From positions 1,550,001 through 1,614,000 of the forward strand of contig JADLSH010000369.1 in NCBI GenBank assembly GCA_016169945.1: 64,000 nucleotides of DNA. The letters are read 5' to 3'. The notes under the pieces were generated by a model that was not told the DNA's origin, ran no database searches, and saw nothing but the letters and a program-made list of their open reading frames with translations. This document shows, in pieces, positions 54,386-64,000 of the stretch; the stretch's first letter is position 1; each line of letters begins with the position of its first letter. This stretch comes from Trachythela sp. YZ-2020. Its lineage: Eukaryota; Cnidaria; Anthozoa; Malacalcyonacea; Clavulariidae. Both the position numbers and the translations under genes were made by a program.

Positions 54386-54459
54386 ACTTTATTTTCTATG
54401 GCATTTGTTTGCATTAATTGTTTTATGATATTGTTTCATTTGTTTGTCTCAATTAGATG

Positions 54460-55460
54460 TTAAACGAGTGTGCAGAGTGGAAAAATGTCCCCAGGAATGT
54501 GAAACCTGAAACCAAGGTTTTTGTAGATTTTCTCATAAAATCAAGAGCAGATTCTACTTCAGAAAATATCTACAAGAAATTCGTAAGTTTCTAAAGTGGA
54601 ATGTAACGGCTTTTGGTAGGATAATTATACCAATACCTGTATCAACGGCAGCTATTTACCTGTATAAAAGACACGATGAATCGAAATCTTATGCAAATGT
54701 TGTCGCTGCTCATGCAGCATTGAAGTGGCTGCATACATTTGTACCATATCAAATTGAAAATCCTCTGGATACTCCAATCTGTCGGAATATCCTAGAAACT
54801 GCTAAAAGATCGAAATTGCAGCCTATAAATAGAAAGAACCAATAACAGCCGAAATCGTACAAAGATTATAGAAAAACACGCACTTCCACACGCCAGTCTG
54901 AAAGACCTGAGAATAGCTTGTATATGCAGTATTGGCTTTAGCGGATTTTTCGATATAGCGAATTGGCGAATATAATGACCAGTCACATTCATTATGAACA
55001 CGATCATGTGCGCATACTTGTACCCACCGCTAAAAACGATGTATATAGGGAAGGAAATTACGTATACATAAAGAAATTGGGCAATAAGTACTGTCCAGTT
55101 GACGTTTTACAACGATATATCGAGGCTGCGAGTGCCAGTTCTGAACCGAACTTACCTATTTTTAGACCTTTGAGATTTTTTAGGTCTTCCGATATGTTCA
55201 AACTATATGGCACAAGACTTTCTTACACAAGATGCAGGGAAATATTTAAAGAATGTTTACAAGGATGTGGATACGACGAGAAGAAATATGGTCTACATAG
55301 TTTGAGATCGGGCGGAGCCACCGCAGCAGCTAATAATGGGTGTGTTGCAGAACGACTTCTAAAACTACACGGGCGGTGGAAAACCGATATCGCAAAGGAC
55401 ATGTATGTTCACGAAAGTGTTAAGAACAGACTGCGAGTTACCGAAAGTCTCGGGCTTTAG
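54460..55460 (+). pseudogene. Tyrosine recombinase of the YR retrotransposon
   Basis: After a pyrimidine-rich TCTCAATTAG, an ATG at 54460 opens a frame that shifts several times up to 54960. From there the catalytic part is intact to TAG at 55458. Visible are 'FRYSEL' (first Arg), 'YGLHSLRSGGATAAA' (HxxR), 'LKLHGRWKTD' (H/W) and 'DMYVHE' (nucleophile Tyr), the R-H-R-H-Y set of phage-type recombinases. It would join the cDNA circle into the genome. N-terminal frameshifts make it inactive as read, although some may be sequence errors. Confidence 0.85.
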
Positions 55461-55571
55461 ATACATTACTAGATAATTTATTTGCGTTGTGATACACTTG
55501 TTAAGTATAATAATGATATTAATCGAAGTATGTAAAAAATATTTAAAAAACTGAAATAAATCCTATCTGGT

Positions 55572-55679
55572 TGGTGTGATGAGCATTACCCATGTTATCC
55601 GATGTGTACGTGTGCTGATTTGTAGTATATAGGAAGTAAATAATTTACGTTCGTTTGAGCGTAGTGAATTAGAACGTAA
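55572..55679 (+). repeat. Split direct repeat B2
   Basis: Right terminus of the YR retrotransposon, near-identical to B1. It lies 110 bp after the recombinase stop. Confidence 0.9.
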
Positions 55680-55837
55680 TTTTGGTTTTTGACTATATAC
55701 TTTCGCACTTTCAGCTTATAAGTGACCAATTATCTTGACCAAAATATTTCCAGTTTGACCAACTTTTCCCGCTTAAAATTATTGGGGGGGTGTAACACCC
55801 CCCCACACCCCCCCAGTAGCGACGTCCCTGTGCCCGC

Positions 55838-56576
55838 AGCATTCCCTGCCTTGCAGGTAACCTAGTAATATCTAATACTTCTATGACACCATACTCAAAG
55901 TGGTTTTCGATTCGTTGAAAAGAAACCAAAACCCTTTGCGAACCGAACACAGGACGCAGTGCTATGCCTATGCTGAATTGACAGGTGGGGGCAAACACCG
56001 TATCGACGACAATCAAATGAATGCACGAAGTGACGAATTAGAAGGTCAAGCATTTCAAGATCAGCTCTCACTTCTAAGGATTTTTCCTTGAAATAGGAAT
56101 TTTGCAAAGTTTTAAGGAATTCCATTTTTAAGGACTTTTCTAAGGAATTTTTAAGATTTCTAGCAAGGCCTTTCGCACCTCAGTTTAGACGAAATGCTGA
56201 CTGGTTTCAAAATATTGTCAGAAAAACGAGTATCCTTTCTTTCAATCTCAGTGTATATGTCACAGTGAAATGTATTTACAAATAGCAACATAATTATGCA
56301 TTTTAGTAACAACTGTATGTCGTGTATACTCACAAAATTCTGTTTGTTTACGACTTTTTAATAACAAGTATGTTGATTAATAGATTCTCAAAGTTGAATG
56401 GCTTCAATTACGACCTTTTCATAACAAGCATTTTAGTGGATTCTCGAAGTTAAATGACTTCATGAGAAAAATAGTGTTAATCCATCATTTACTGTCGTCT
56501 GTCGCTTATTAAGCGCAAAAGGTGCTTTTTGTGAAGGACTAAAATAGTAAAATTATAATAATTTAGTAAAAAAAAT
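55838..56576. other. Intergenic, no gene seen
   Basis: A short open frame at 55900-56088 has no recognised domain. GGAATTTTGCAAAGTTTT near 56095 recurs at about 56788, bracketing the repeat at 56577, possibly as a local duplication. Confidence 0.5.
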
Positions 56577-56755
56577 TACATAGGTGATTATTGAAAATTC
56601 TCAACGCTGATTGGTTGCACTACCTCGGATTAATTATACGCGATAATCACCTAAAGCGTTTTTAAGCCGCTTTTATCGTTAAATTTTTTTTGAAATGTTG
56701 TAATTTCACTAAAACAATTATTCGCCTCAGGCTCACCGAGCCTGAGGCGAATAAT
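56577..56755. repeat. Dispersed repeat, ACATAGGTGATTATT family, copy 2
   Basis: It is nearly identical to 13014-13140 over the first 110 bp, then has a perfect hairpin of ATTATTCGCCTCAGGCTC at 56718-56753. It ends 184 bp upstream of the KLHL18-like ATG and may supply promoter sequence. Confidence 0.8.
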
Positions 56756-56938
56756 TAGACAGATTTAGAATAATTAGACAGATTTACAGGAATTTTGCAA
56801 AGTTTTCAGGAACCATTTTTAAGGAATTTTCTACTTACAAGGATAAACAAGTCATTTAAGGAATTTTGGGGAAATCTGAGGAATTTTGGAGCTCACACTA
56901 AGGAATATCAAAATTTGGTTGTGAGAGCACTGTTCAAG

Positions 56939-58648
56939 ATGGCTGCTGAGATAGAAGAGGATAGAAAATTAATTTCAATTTCAAACTTTGAATTTGATGC
57001 ATTTTCTCAACTTTTCCTGCTCAAGCAAAATGAAAAATTATGCGATATCTCCCTGAAAGTTGGCGATGATTCAGTGAAAGCTCATCGGGTAGTTTTAGCC
57101 GCGACAACTCCATATTTTCATGCAATGTTTACAGGTGATATGCTGGAGAGCCGACAAGATGAGGTCGCCTTATATGGAGTCGAATTTAAAGCTCTTGAAT
57201 TACTTATTAATTACTGCTACAGCGGTAAGATAGAAATTACTACGAAAAACGTTCAAAGTCTTCTAGTAACAGCCAGTTTACTACAACTTTGGCAAGTTAA
57301 GGATGCCTGTGTTCTATTTTTTCAAGAAAGACTCCATCCTAATAATTGTCTTGGAATCCTTAATTTTGCCGAGGCATTCAGCTGCCAGACTTTGTCACAA
57401 GCAGCTGATGCATACACTGTTCAAAATTTTAAACATGTCGTTAATTCTGAGGAATTTTTTGCACTCTCATATGAAGAGATGTCAAAACTTCTGACTCGTG
57501 AAGACTTAAACATTCGTTCAGAGGAGCAGGTTTTTGAAGCTGTTATGAAATGGGTAAAAAAAGATGAAGAAGATCGCAAAGTATTTTTACCAAATTTGTT
57601 GAAGAATATTCGCCTAGCTTTGCTCTCCCCCCAGTATCTTTGTGATAAAGTTTGCAATGATGAACTTATTCGTAACAGTCTAACATGTCGGGACCTGATT
57701 GACGAGGTCAAGAATTATTTTCTCTTACCTGAACGAAGAATGAACTATACAGGTATATTTGCTAAACCAAGGAAATGTAGCGAGGCGGCAGGGGAGATCT
57801 ATGCTATTGGTGGGCTCACTCAAAGTGGTGAAGCACTTAGTACAGTTGAGAAATTTGATCTACTTAACCTCAGTTGGCAGTCATGTACCTCAATGTTAAC
57901 TCTACGGACAAGAGTAGGAGTTGCTGTTCTCGGCAGCAAGTTGTATGCCCTGGGTGGGTATGATGGGAATGATCGACTTAGTACAGTTGAATTATTTGAT
58001 CCTGAAGAAAACACATGGTGCAAGACATCATCAATGAATACCCGCAGAAGTGCCCTTGGAGCGTCCACCCTGAATGGCAACATATTTGTATCTGGAGGCT
58101 ATGATGGTCACATCTCTCTTCACACAGTCGAGTTCTTTAACCCTGAGACAAAGCAATGGCGATTTACATCTCCAATGACTACCCTGCGCAGTGCTGCTGG
58201 AATGGTGTCTTTGGGTGGCAAGCTCTATGTTGCTGGTGGTCATAACGGTTTGCAGATATTCAGTTCTGTAGAGTGTTTTGACCCACAGTTGAACACATGG
58301 ACATCAATGCCTGGGATGCAGTCAAGGCGATGTCGTGTTGGCGTCGTGGAAATGGATGGTTGCCTCTACGCATGTGGTGGTTATGATGGTAACTCCTTCC
58401 TTAATTCATTGGAGCGTTATTGTCCGAAGGAAGGTGTATGGTCATTGCTGGCACCCATGAGTTCCAGACGAAGCAGAGTTGCCTTGGCAACACTTGGTGG
58501 TCATCTTTATGCTATTGGTGGTTATGATGGCATGTCTAACTTGAGTACCATGGAGAGGTATGATCCAGTTGCTGAGCACTGGTTACCAGCACCATCCATG
58601 ATCTTGCATCAAGGCGGTGTTGGTGTTGGCGTTTTACCTCCTGTTTGA
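56939..58648 (+). CDS. KLHL18: Kelch-like BTB-BACK-Kelch protein, KLHL18-like, intronless
   Basis: A single uninterrupted frame of 569 residues starts at 'MAAEIEEDRKL' (AAGATGG). Human KLHL18 is about 574. The BTB domain spans residues about 26-128 ('KLCDISLKVGDDSVKAHRVV', 'TPYFHAMFTGDMLES') and binds Cullin-3. BACK spans about 132-235 ('EEQVFEAVMKWV', 'NIRLALLSPQYL'). Six Kelch repeats fill 285-569, each with GG ('YALGGYDGNDRLSTVE', 'YVAGGHNGLQIFSSVE', 'YAIGGYDGMSNLSTME'), forming the substrate-binding propeller. The product would be a substrate adaptor of a CUL3 ubiquitin ligase. 'GLQIFSSVE' and the 'GGVGVG' end support KLHL18 within the family. No introns are present although vertebrate orthologues have several, so this may be a retrocopy or an ancestral single-exon form. 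An AATAAA lies at 59453. Confidence 0.9.
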   Translation: MAAEIEEDRKLISISNFEFDAFSQLFLLKQNEKLCDISLKVGDDSVKAHRVVLAATTPYFHAMFTGDMLESRQDEVALYGVEFKALELLINYCYSGKIEITTKNVQSLLVTASLLQLWQVKDACVLFFQERLHPNNCLGILNFAEAFSCQTLSQAADAYTVQNFKHVVNSEEFFALSYEEMSKLLTREDLNIRSEEQVFEAVMKWVKKDEEDRKVFLPNLLKNIRLALLSPQYLCDKVCNDELIRNSLTCRDLIDEVKNYFLLPERRMNYTGIFAKPRKCSEAAGEIYAIGGLTQSGEALSTVEKFDLLNLSWQSCTSMLTLRTRVGVAVLGSKLYALGGYDGNDRLSTVELFDPEENTWCKTSSMNTRRSALGASTLNGNIFVSGGYDGHISLHTVEFFNPETKQWRFTSPMTTLRSAAGMVSLGGKLYVAGGHNGLQIFSSVECFDPQLNTWTSMPGMQSRRCRVGVVEMDGCLYACGGYDGNSFLNSLERYCPKEGVWSLLAPMSSRRSRVALATLGGHLYAIGGYDGMSNLSTMERYDPVAEHWLPAPSMILHQGGVGVGVLPPV

Positions 58649-59798
58649 TGAAGGGCTCTCACAGTGACTATTTGTTGGTTCTCATGAAGACTTTTGACTG
58701 GACAGAGCTTTTTATCCCCTGATATGAATCAGACTTGTTCCAAAAGTGTTTCCAGCTTGCATGTGTGAACCTCATGTAACATGTTTACAGGTTCAAATTT
58801 CTAAGAAAATCTTGAGCCGAATTAGTGGCATTAAACCTTTGGACTGTAATGTAAACAGTTTGTTGACATTTTATCATGACGTTTTTCCTTTTCCCTTAAA
58901 ACTTTGACATTGTCGTCATTTGAATTTGTCATACCATTAGCCATAAAGATCACCTCTGTATAAGTAAATGTATTGTAGACAAATATGTAGACACAGCATG
59001 TTGCATATGTATCTACTAGCTACTCAGAGAACCAGTAAAACATTATTTTAAATTGTCATTTTGATAAACAGAACAGAGAAATCTATGAACATTTAAATAA
59101 GCAGGTATGTGTAGCTGTGGACTTGCAAAAAATAAGAAAGATGCCCATCATCATTTCCTGGGTGTAGATCTTATATAACTTTTTCTAGTCTAAATTTTAA
59201 TTTTTAGTTCTTTAAAATCATATTAGTAATATATAGGTCAAATAATTCATTGTTATTTAATATCAAAGACGGAGTTATATTTTAATCTATCCTACTTCCT
59301 GGACAACAGGCAACTCCTGTAAGCTGTAGAAATTCGTTTCCGCGAGTTCAAACTCTTTCTCGTAATTTAAAAGATTTAAATCTCAATATAAGAATATTTC
59401 AATCTATTGGATTTGATTTTCAATTAATTTTAAATTGGAATGCAAGTAGGTCAATAAATATAACCAACTAAGTCTAAGACATTAAATTACTTGACCGTAT
59501 TTCGGTATACTTCACCCACACTATATACAGGTAAATTTAGTGGAGGCACACCATTTACATTGTCTGAGACCGGTCAAACGTGAAACTCTGTGACTGCGTT
59601 GATGGAAAGTAAATGGCAAAATGGACCGTCTTGGCTTGTTTGATCCAGATTTTCTGGTTTCAACCTTTAAGGGTTTGTATTTCATCCATTTTGTATATCT
59701 TACCGATATGATCTAACCGTAAAATGGAAAGCGCCCTCGGTTGACCATACGCAGTACTCCTTAATATACCCAGTATATTTCATCATCTATATGCATAT
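58649..59798 (+). other. Probable 3' UTR of KLHL18-like gene and intergenic sequence
   Basis: AT-rich with no repeats recognised. A polyadenylation signal AATAAA at 59453-59458 would give a 3' UTR of about 0.8 kb. Confidence 0.45.
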
Positions 59799-59882
59799 CA
59801 ACCTCGTACCCAGGCCGTTTTATCTCCGCCCCGTTACTCTAACGGGATCCGGGCCCCGTTACTCTTCCTGGGTACGAAGATG
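59799..59882. mobile_element. CGTACCCAGG-family MITE, copy 2, 9-bp TSD
   Basis: CAACCTCGTACCCAGG and inverse CCTGGGTACGAAGATG are flanked by TATGCATAT at 59790-59798 and 59883-59891. It is only 84 bp, with an inner CGTTACTCTAACGG hairpin. Confidence 0.87.
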
Positions 59883-59891
59883 TATGCATAT

Positions 59892-60817
59892 GATTATCCC
59901 ACTTTTTTGTCAATTACAACCACCACCGAACCAGTCTCTATAAATGTCCACTGGAGATGCTCAGTAATCTCGCAAGATCTCTCGTCTTTTCATCGCTACC
60001 ACGCTATGTTATCTCCTCCCTAAGCATCACAAAGATACATATTGAAATTATCGTACATTCAATTTAATTTTAAAACGGTCGCGTTGTTTTTATGACAATA
60101 ATTAAATGGTGGTTTGATTTCTTTTTATTCTCTCACAGGCCACAGACAATCAATGTTGTCTTATTTTGGTTTTCACTATGCGCAGACCAACCAGCAGTTA
60201 CCAGAGTCAGAGTGAGAAAATAATAGTGGCTACTATTAGATCAGTGGTAGTAATGGATAGAAATGAGAGATGTAGTTTTAACCTTTTGCTCTACATTTGT
60301 TTGCTTCACCACCATATCTGCTGCTATATGGCTGTGACAGTTACCAAGACCAACCAATAAAGGAGATTCTGTTTCTGCCAAAAACATAGTGGCTCATGTT
60401 GAAAGAAAATACATCTAATGACTAATTGTAATAAATAAGCATCGTATACATCATAAAGCTACAATACATGTAATCCCTTTCAGCAAACTCATAAATTATT
60501 ACTGTTTACTTATGCTATAATTAGGTTCCTCTTTTTTTCTAAGTCTTTATTTGGACGTAAAAACGTTTGCGTGATTATTATGTCCTGGATAATTATCCTC
60601 TCTAGCATAAAAAATACACAATCTCTATGATATCTTGAAATATTGTAGTGTAACTTGACAACATGCTACCATGTTAGGAATCTAGGATGTCAATCTTTGT
60701 CTTGAGCGATGTCAAAGACATAAGTTTTAAAGTAAACTTCATAACATTTGGCCTGTCCATGACTTCTCGGCTACAGGTAATCTACTGTCCCAAGTAGACA
60801 TGATAAAATGCACGCAT
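59892..60817. other. Intergenic, no gene seen
   Basis: No domain-bearing frame. TTTATT at 60546 on this strand is an AATAAA on the minus strand that could serve the RRM gene. Confidence 0.45.
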
Positions 60818-62504
60818 TCAGGATTCACTGGTCGTGCTTTGACGCATTTGTTTCTTCTTTAGTTTTGCTTTCTTTCTTTTCTCTTTCATTCTATCAACCT
60901 TACTTCTTAATTTTGTCATTCGCTGTTCTCCCTTACCGCCACCTCCACAAGTGACTTCCACGTTAATCCGTCTACCACACAAGGTACTGTCATGAAGTTT
61001 TAACGCTTTCTGGAAAAACATACAAATAATTCTGTTTAAAACGATGAAGAAAAATAAGAAAAACTAAACCACAATCAACATAACTACCATCATAACAATG
61101 ACTTACTACAATCTAAAAATCATCACAACCATCTGATCATGACCACCACAATCATCACCACCACCATGACCATAATCAACATAACTACCATCAAAACAAT
61201 ACAAAATTACCACAACCATCATGACCGTAGCATGATCACTACCATAATCACGACTATTTCCACCATGACTACCACTACAACATTCATCACGGTTATACAA
61301 CAACGATCACTACCACCAACTGCCACTTACAAAACCTTACCGTTTGAATCTTTTTGCTTTCAAATTCCAGAAAGGCACAACCTTTTGATTTTCCTGTTGT
61401 TTTATTAGTTAAAATCCTTACGTCTGTTACACCTCCTTGAAACATAAGTATTAAAGTTAAATGACAATGAATGGAATGCTACGAGTATTAAGGAACTTTA
61501 TAGTTTCTTGCAGTGCAATGAATTCGTAAATTATACCAAAAATTTTCCATGTTTTATACTGAAAAATTTAAATCTGCTGGATATTCATTCATATGGCATT
61601 TTCAATCTTTCGCAAATCTAATCTTTTTCAAAAACTTTTACATTTTGTTGAATATAAGCGGTCTGTTACAAAAATGTATACTTCATTTCAAAATACAAAA
61701 TATATATTGTACATAATATATTACATGTTTGCAACCTTTTTCCAATGGATCTATATTTGTTTAAAAAATTGGAGAATAGTTAAGCCTATTTAAATTTAAT
61801 TACAGGTGAATATAGTTACAGTATATATAGACGCTTATGATGTGAACTATTTAATGTATACTACCTACCGTCAAAGTCGAAATGATTTCTAATATCATCT
61901 TCTGTACACTCAAAAGACAGATTTCCTTTAATTAGAAGTGAATAGTGTCGGTATTGGCAGTACAGTAAACTGGTATAGAAACAGCAACGAACCATTTTTC
62001 TACTCATACTCGTCTTGATGGATGACCGTTTTAGGGCGAACTATTAGTTAGACGAACTATCGGGAAAATATAAGGCATGATTTTGTCCCAGAACAGTTGC
62101 CAGAATATAGATCGTGATATTCTCGTAATTCGTTTGGATGGTTCTAACTAAGACAGATGAGCCGTCAGTCAGATATAATCCGTCTCTAGTACAAAGCGGG
62201 GAAATATTTCACACAAAATATGAGGGAGGTCTAATTAGAAAAATAGTCTGTACCAATAAATAAAATAAATCTTGAACCGGTTTTTGTATTTGTTTCTTCC
62301 GATGTCTCTTCTTCTTCATTATTTTCCACTTGTTTTAATTTCATTACTTTCTTTTTTGGTTGTTCTATGATAAAGAGAAAGTAACATTCTTGTTGTTGGA
62401 AGCTTATTATATCGACTACATGCACACATGTTTACAAAACAACAAACCAACCATCGCCAGTTTCATCATTTTGATCTGCCTGTCGTCGTTTCTTTTTCCA
62501 CCAC
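60818..62504 (-). CDS. RRM nucleolar RNA-binding protein (Nop6-like), 5' end not found
   Basis: Minus-strand exons are 62504-62452, 62364-62254, 61925-61869, 61435-61341 and 61009-60818. They join in frame through good splice sites and end in TGA. The N-terminal visible part is basic then acidic ('WWKKKRRQADQNDETGD', 'NNEEEETSEETNTKTG'). One RRM follows with RNP2 'RFILFIGNLSF' and RNP1 'TGKSKGCAFLEF', ending 'CGRRINVEVTCGGGGKGEQR'. The C-terminal tail is a lysine/arginine-rich helix. The RRM followed by GGGGK and a basic tail resembles the yeast Nop6 group, involved in small-subunit ribosome assembly. The first coding exon was not identified. It would end with two bases of a split codon upstream of 62504. 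Confidence 0.78.
61070..61320. repeat. Imperfect CAT/CAC/ACC microsatellite
   Basis: About 250 bp of CATCAC, ACCACC, AACATAACTACCATC and similar triplets, within an intron of the RRM gene. The local block CATAATCAACATAACTACCA is repeated. Confidence 0.85.
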
Positions 62505-63039
62505 CTACAGGAGACAAACATACTCAAGACGTTTCAAAAGGATAGCAAGTTTCGCTATTTTTCATTATGCAAACATTATGTTATCTCCCTGACTAAGCAA
62601 TGCATGCATGACATGTATTCACCGTTTTGCAGATTCCAAAGTTTCATAAATGTAAAATAAGACCTCTTATAAATTCCATGTTCAATTTTGGGCTCTGGCT
62701 ATAATACGAAATTGAATGAAAAATATTTTGAAAACTTTGTTTTGGAATTTGGAAGATGATTGTGTTGTCAGTGACAGTGTGGGCGATCTTTACATTAAGA
62801 AAGCCTTTTCTACTCATCTCAAAAGTAATCTCGCAATGATTTGTTGCATTGAGTAGAAAAGAAGCTCTACAATGATACTTTATTTATAGGTTTTCTCCCA
62901 TTGACTAGTAAAATCGTTCATCGTCGAGGATCGTTCTGATCGGCTGCATCGGTGCAATCGCAGTTATCTTGCGAGTAAAATGAAAATGAGATTTACATCT
63001 TTATATAAAATATTACAAAACCCTATATTACTAACATAT
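62505..63039. other. 5' side of the RRM gene; no exon assigned
   Basis: Minus-strand ATGs near 62930-62960 (e.g. one opening MNDFTSQWEK) could lie in a first exon, but no donor fits the required phase. Confidence 0.35.
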
Positions 63040-63237
63040 ACGATATGCTGCGGGTCTTTAGAATCAAACTACTTGAAAAATTCAACAAGAAGTTCGACCT
63101 TTCGAGTGAAGGCCCTTCGTCTGGAAGTTAGTTTTAGGCTAGCTACTAACTTCCAGACGGAGGGCCTTCGCTCGAAAGTTCAAAGTTCTTGTTGAATTTT
63201 TCAGGTAGTTTGATCCTAAAGACCTGCAGCATATCGT
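63040..63237. repeat. Perfect-stem palindrome, CCCTTCG-TCTGGAAGT family, copy 2
   Basis: Arms of about 90 bp (ACGATATGCTGCGGGTCTTT and inverse, then CCTTCGTCTGGAAGTTAG and inverse) surround a loop of about 10 bp. It is related to 41310-41455. No flanking duplication was found. Confidence 0.85.
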
Positions 63238-64000
63238 GTATAAATGCTACCTACACTGGCACCACGCGTTCAAGACTGTAATATAGACGGCAGGTTGGTG
63301 ATAAAACGGATTTTTATCGTGTTTTTTGGTAATTAAGGGAGTTAAATCAAGACAGAACGATTTAGACCATGATCATGCAATTAAATGTAAAAGTCGGTCT
63401 TATAACGTTTTTGATACTAAAGAAAAGTACAATGACAATGTTTTGACATTTCACTGAAAGTTCTGGTTATTCGGTACAAGTTGCATTATTTGCGTAAGAT
63501 TGTGTTACATTGTCTTTACTTGATAAAATTGCAGTACTTCTGATTTGGTCACCCAAAGAACACAGATATACCTTACACTGACAATACTATTAGGCCTGCT
63601 CTATATATATTAATGGTATTACTCTTTACGTCTTTGTTTTCTTTGACCAACAGCTGATGGCTCAACACTCCCCTAAATAGTACACATAAAACACTATGAT
63701 ATAAAATAGTATAAAGTAGTAGTGTTCATCATGCATGGTTACAAAAGTCTTTTTCAATTTTTAAGCCAAATTTACTTTTTGGCTTTTACGCCTTTCTCTA
63801 AGATTATTTTGTGAAACTTTCCTGACCATATCAATTATCAAATATTTTTTCAAGGTCTGAACTTGATACAGCATATAAACAATATCTGGTATCTGGTGGG
63901 TAATTTGTTTCTGGTCAGATACCATAATAAGGTTATCCTGCTATCTGGTTGCCACAGGATATGATAATGGGAGTACCAGGTGCTTCCCTACCAAACAGTC
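63238..64000. other. Window end, no gene seen
   Basis: AT-rich. 'TATCTGGT' repeats near 63885-63945 but without clear structure. Confidence 0.45.

Larger units (their letters stand above)
50922..55679 (+). mobile_element. Tyrosine-recombinase retrotransposon with split direct repeats (PAT/Ngaro-like)
   Basis: The order is A1 (50922-51069), gag, B1 (51684-51791), A2 (51791-51938), reverse transcriptase and RNase H, tyrosine recombinase, B2 (55572-55679). A1 and A2 are both 148 bp and nearly identical. B1 and B2 are both 108 bp and nearly identical. There are no LTRs and no target duplication, as expected when a tyrosine recombinase inserts a circular DNA. Reading frames carry a few frameshifts, but the repeats have barely diverged, so the insertion is fairly young. 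Confidence 0.9.
50495..55831. mobile_element. TIR element hosting the YR retrotransposon
   Basis: ACAGGGACGTCGC at the left and GCGACGTCCCTGT at the right are inverted, with GCCCGC on both flanks (50489-50494, 55832-55837). 'TTTGACCAACTTT' and poly-G tracts occur near both ends. Almost the entire interior is the younger retroelement at 50922-55679. Confidence 0.72.

Noticed and set aside
50922..55679. LTR (Gypsy-type) retrotransposon
   Set aside because: There are no LTRs or integrase. The presence of a tyrosine recombinase with HxxR and Tyr motifs and split direct repeats points to the DIRS order instead.
56795..56938. N-terminal extension of the KLHL18-like frame
   Set aside because: The upstream open frame begins at TTG without any ATG, and its sequence is AT-rich leader next to a repeat. 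The ATG at 56939 matches the family start.
60166..60360. Small open frame 'MRRPTSSYQSQSEK...'
   Set aside because: It has no recognisable domain, no splice structure, and lies in repeat-poor intergenic AT-rich sequence.

Overview
The window reads as a gene-poor, AT-rich, transposon-packed segment of an animal nuclear genome. Conserved multi-exon genes with GT-AG introns (ribosomal protein L23, an SH3BP5-type Rab11 GEF, a WBP1/VOPP1-like membrane protein, an RRM nucleolar protein) sit beside an intronless KLHL18-like gene. The mobile element mix (BEL/Pao, tyrosine-recombinase retroelement, OTU-bearing Helitron, PIF/Harbinger, Tc1 and hAT-like elements, tRNA-derived SINEs, many foldback MITEs) suggests an early-branching metazoan, most likely a cnidarian. 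That lineage call is an inference, not shown directly.

Layout. 1-5756: a decayed BEL/Pao retrotransposon, split by a 2.6-kb inverted-repeat DNA element with a perfect 10-bp target duplication. 5847-17660: an inverted pair of two-exon BTB-BACK genes resembling plant LRB/POB1 proteins (copy 1 on +, copy 2 on -). They are separated by MITEs and a broken Harbinger transposase, and each copy has its own DNA transposon in its single intron. 17661-23549: intergenic, with a Tc1 relic, SINE copies (one pair head to head), a methyltransferase pseudogene and foldback repeats. 23550-30741: RPL23 in five exons, with a 13-nt coding first exon and a 5.4-kb first intron filled with nested foldbacks and a cluster of short palindromes. 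32523-36797: SH3BP5-like gene on - with a GC-AG intron. 37923-41032: single-pass six-cysteine membrane protein on +. 42321-42839: orphan type II membrane protein on -.

44387-55837 is a transposon nest: tRNA-like tandem repeats; a 3-bp-TSD MITE; an OTU plus Rep Helitron relic; a hAT-like element holding another TIR element that carries a PHD finger; and a second TIR element holding a 4.76-kb tyrosine-recombinase retroelement. The retroelement has split direct repeats A1-gag-B1A2-pol-YR-B2. Its internal B1A2 junction lies entirely inside a GT-AG intron that joins the gag body to its zinc knuckle, which is the most interesting observation in the window. 56939-58648: intronless KLHL18-like gene on +. 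60818-62504: RRM protein on -, with a CAT/CAC-type microsatellite in one intron. The rest is intergenic with palindromic repeats.

There is no operon-like organisation. The host genes look functionally independent: translation, Rab11 activation, membrane adaptor, and Cullin-3 substrate adaptors of two BTB types.
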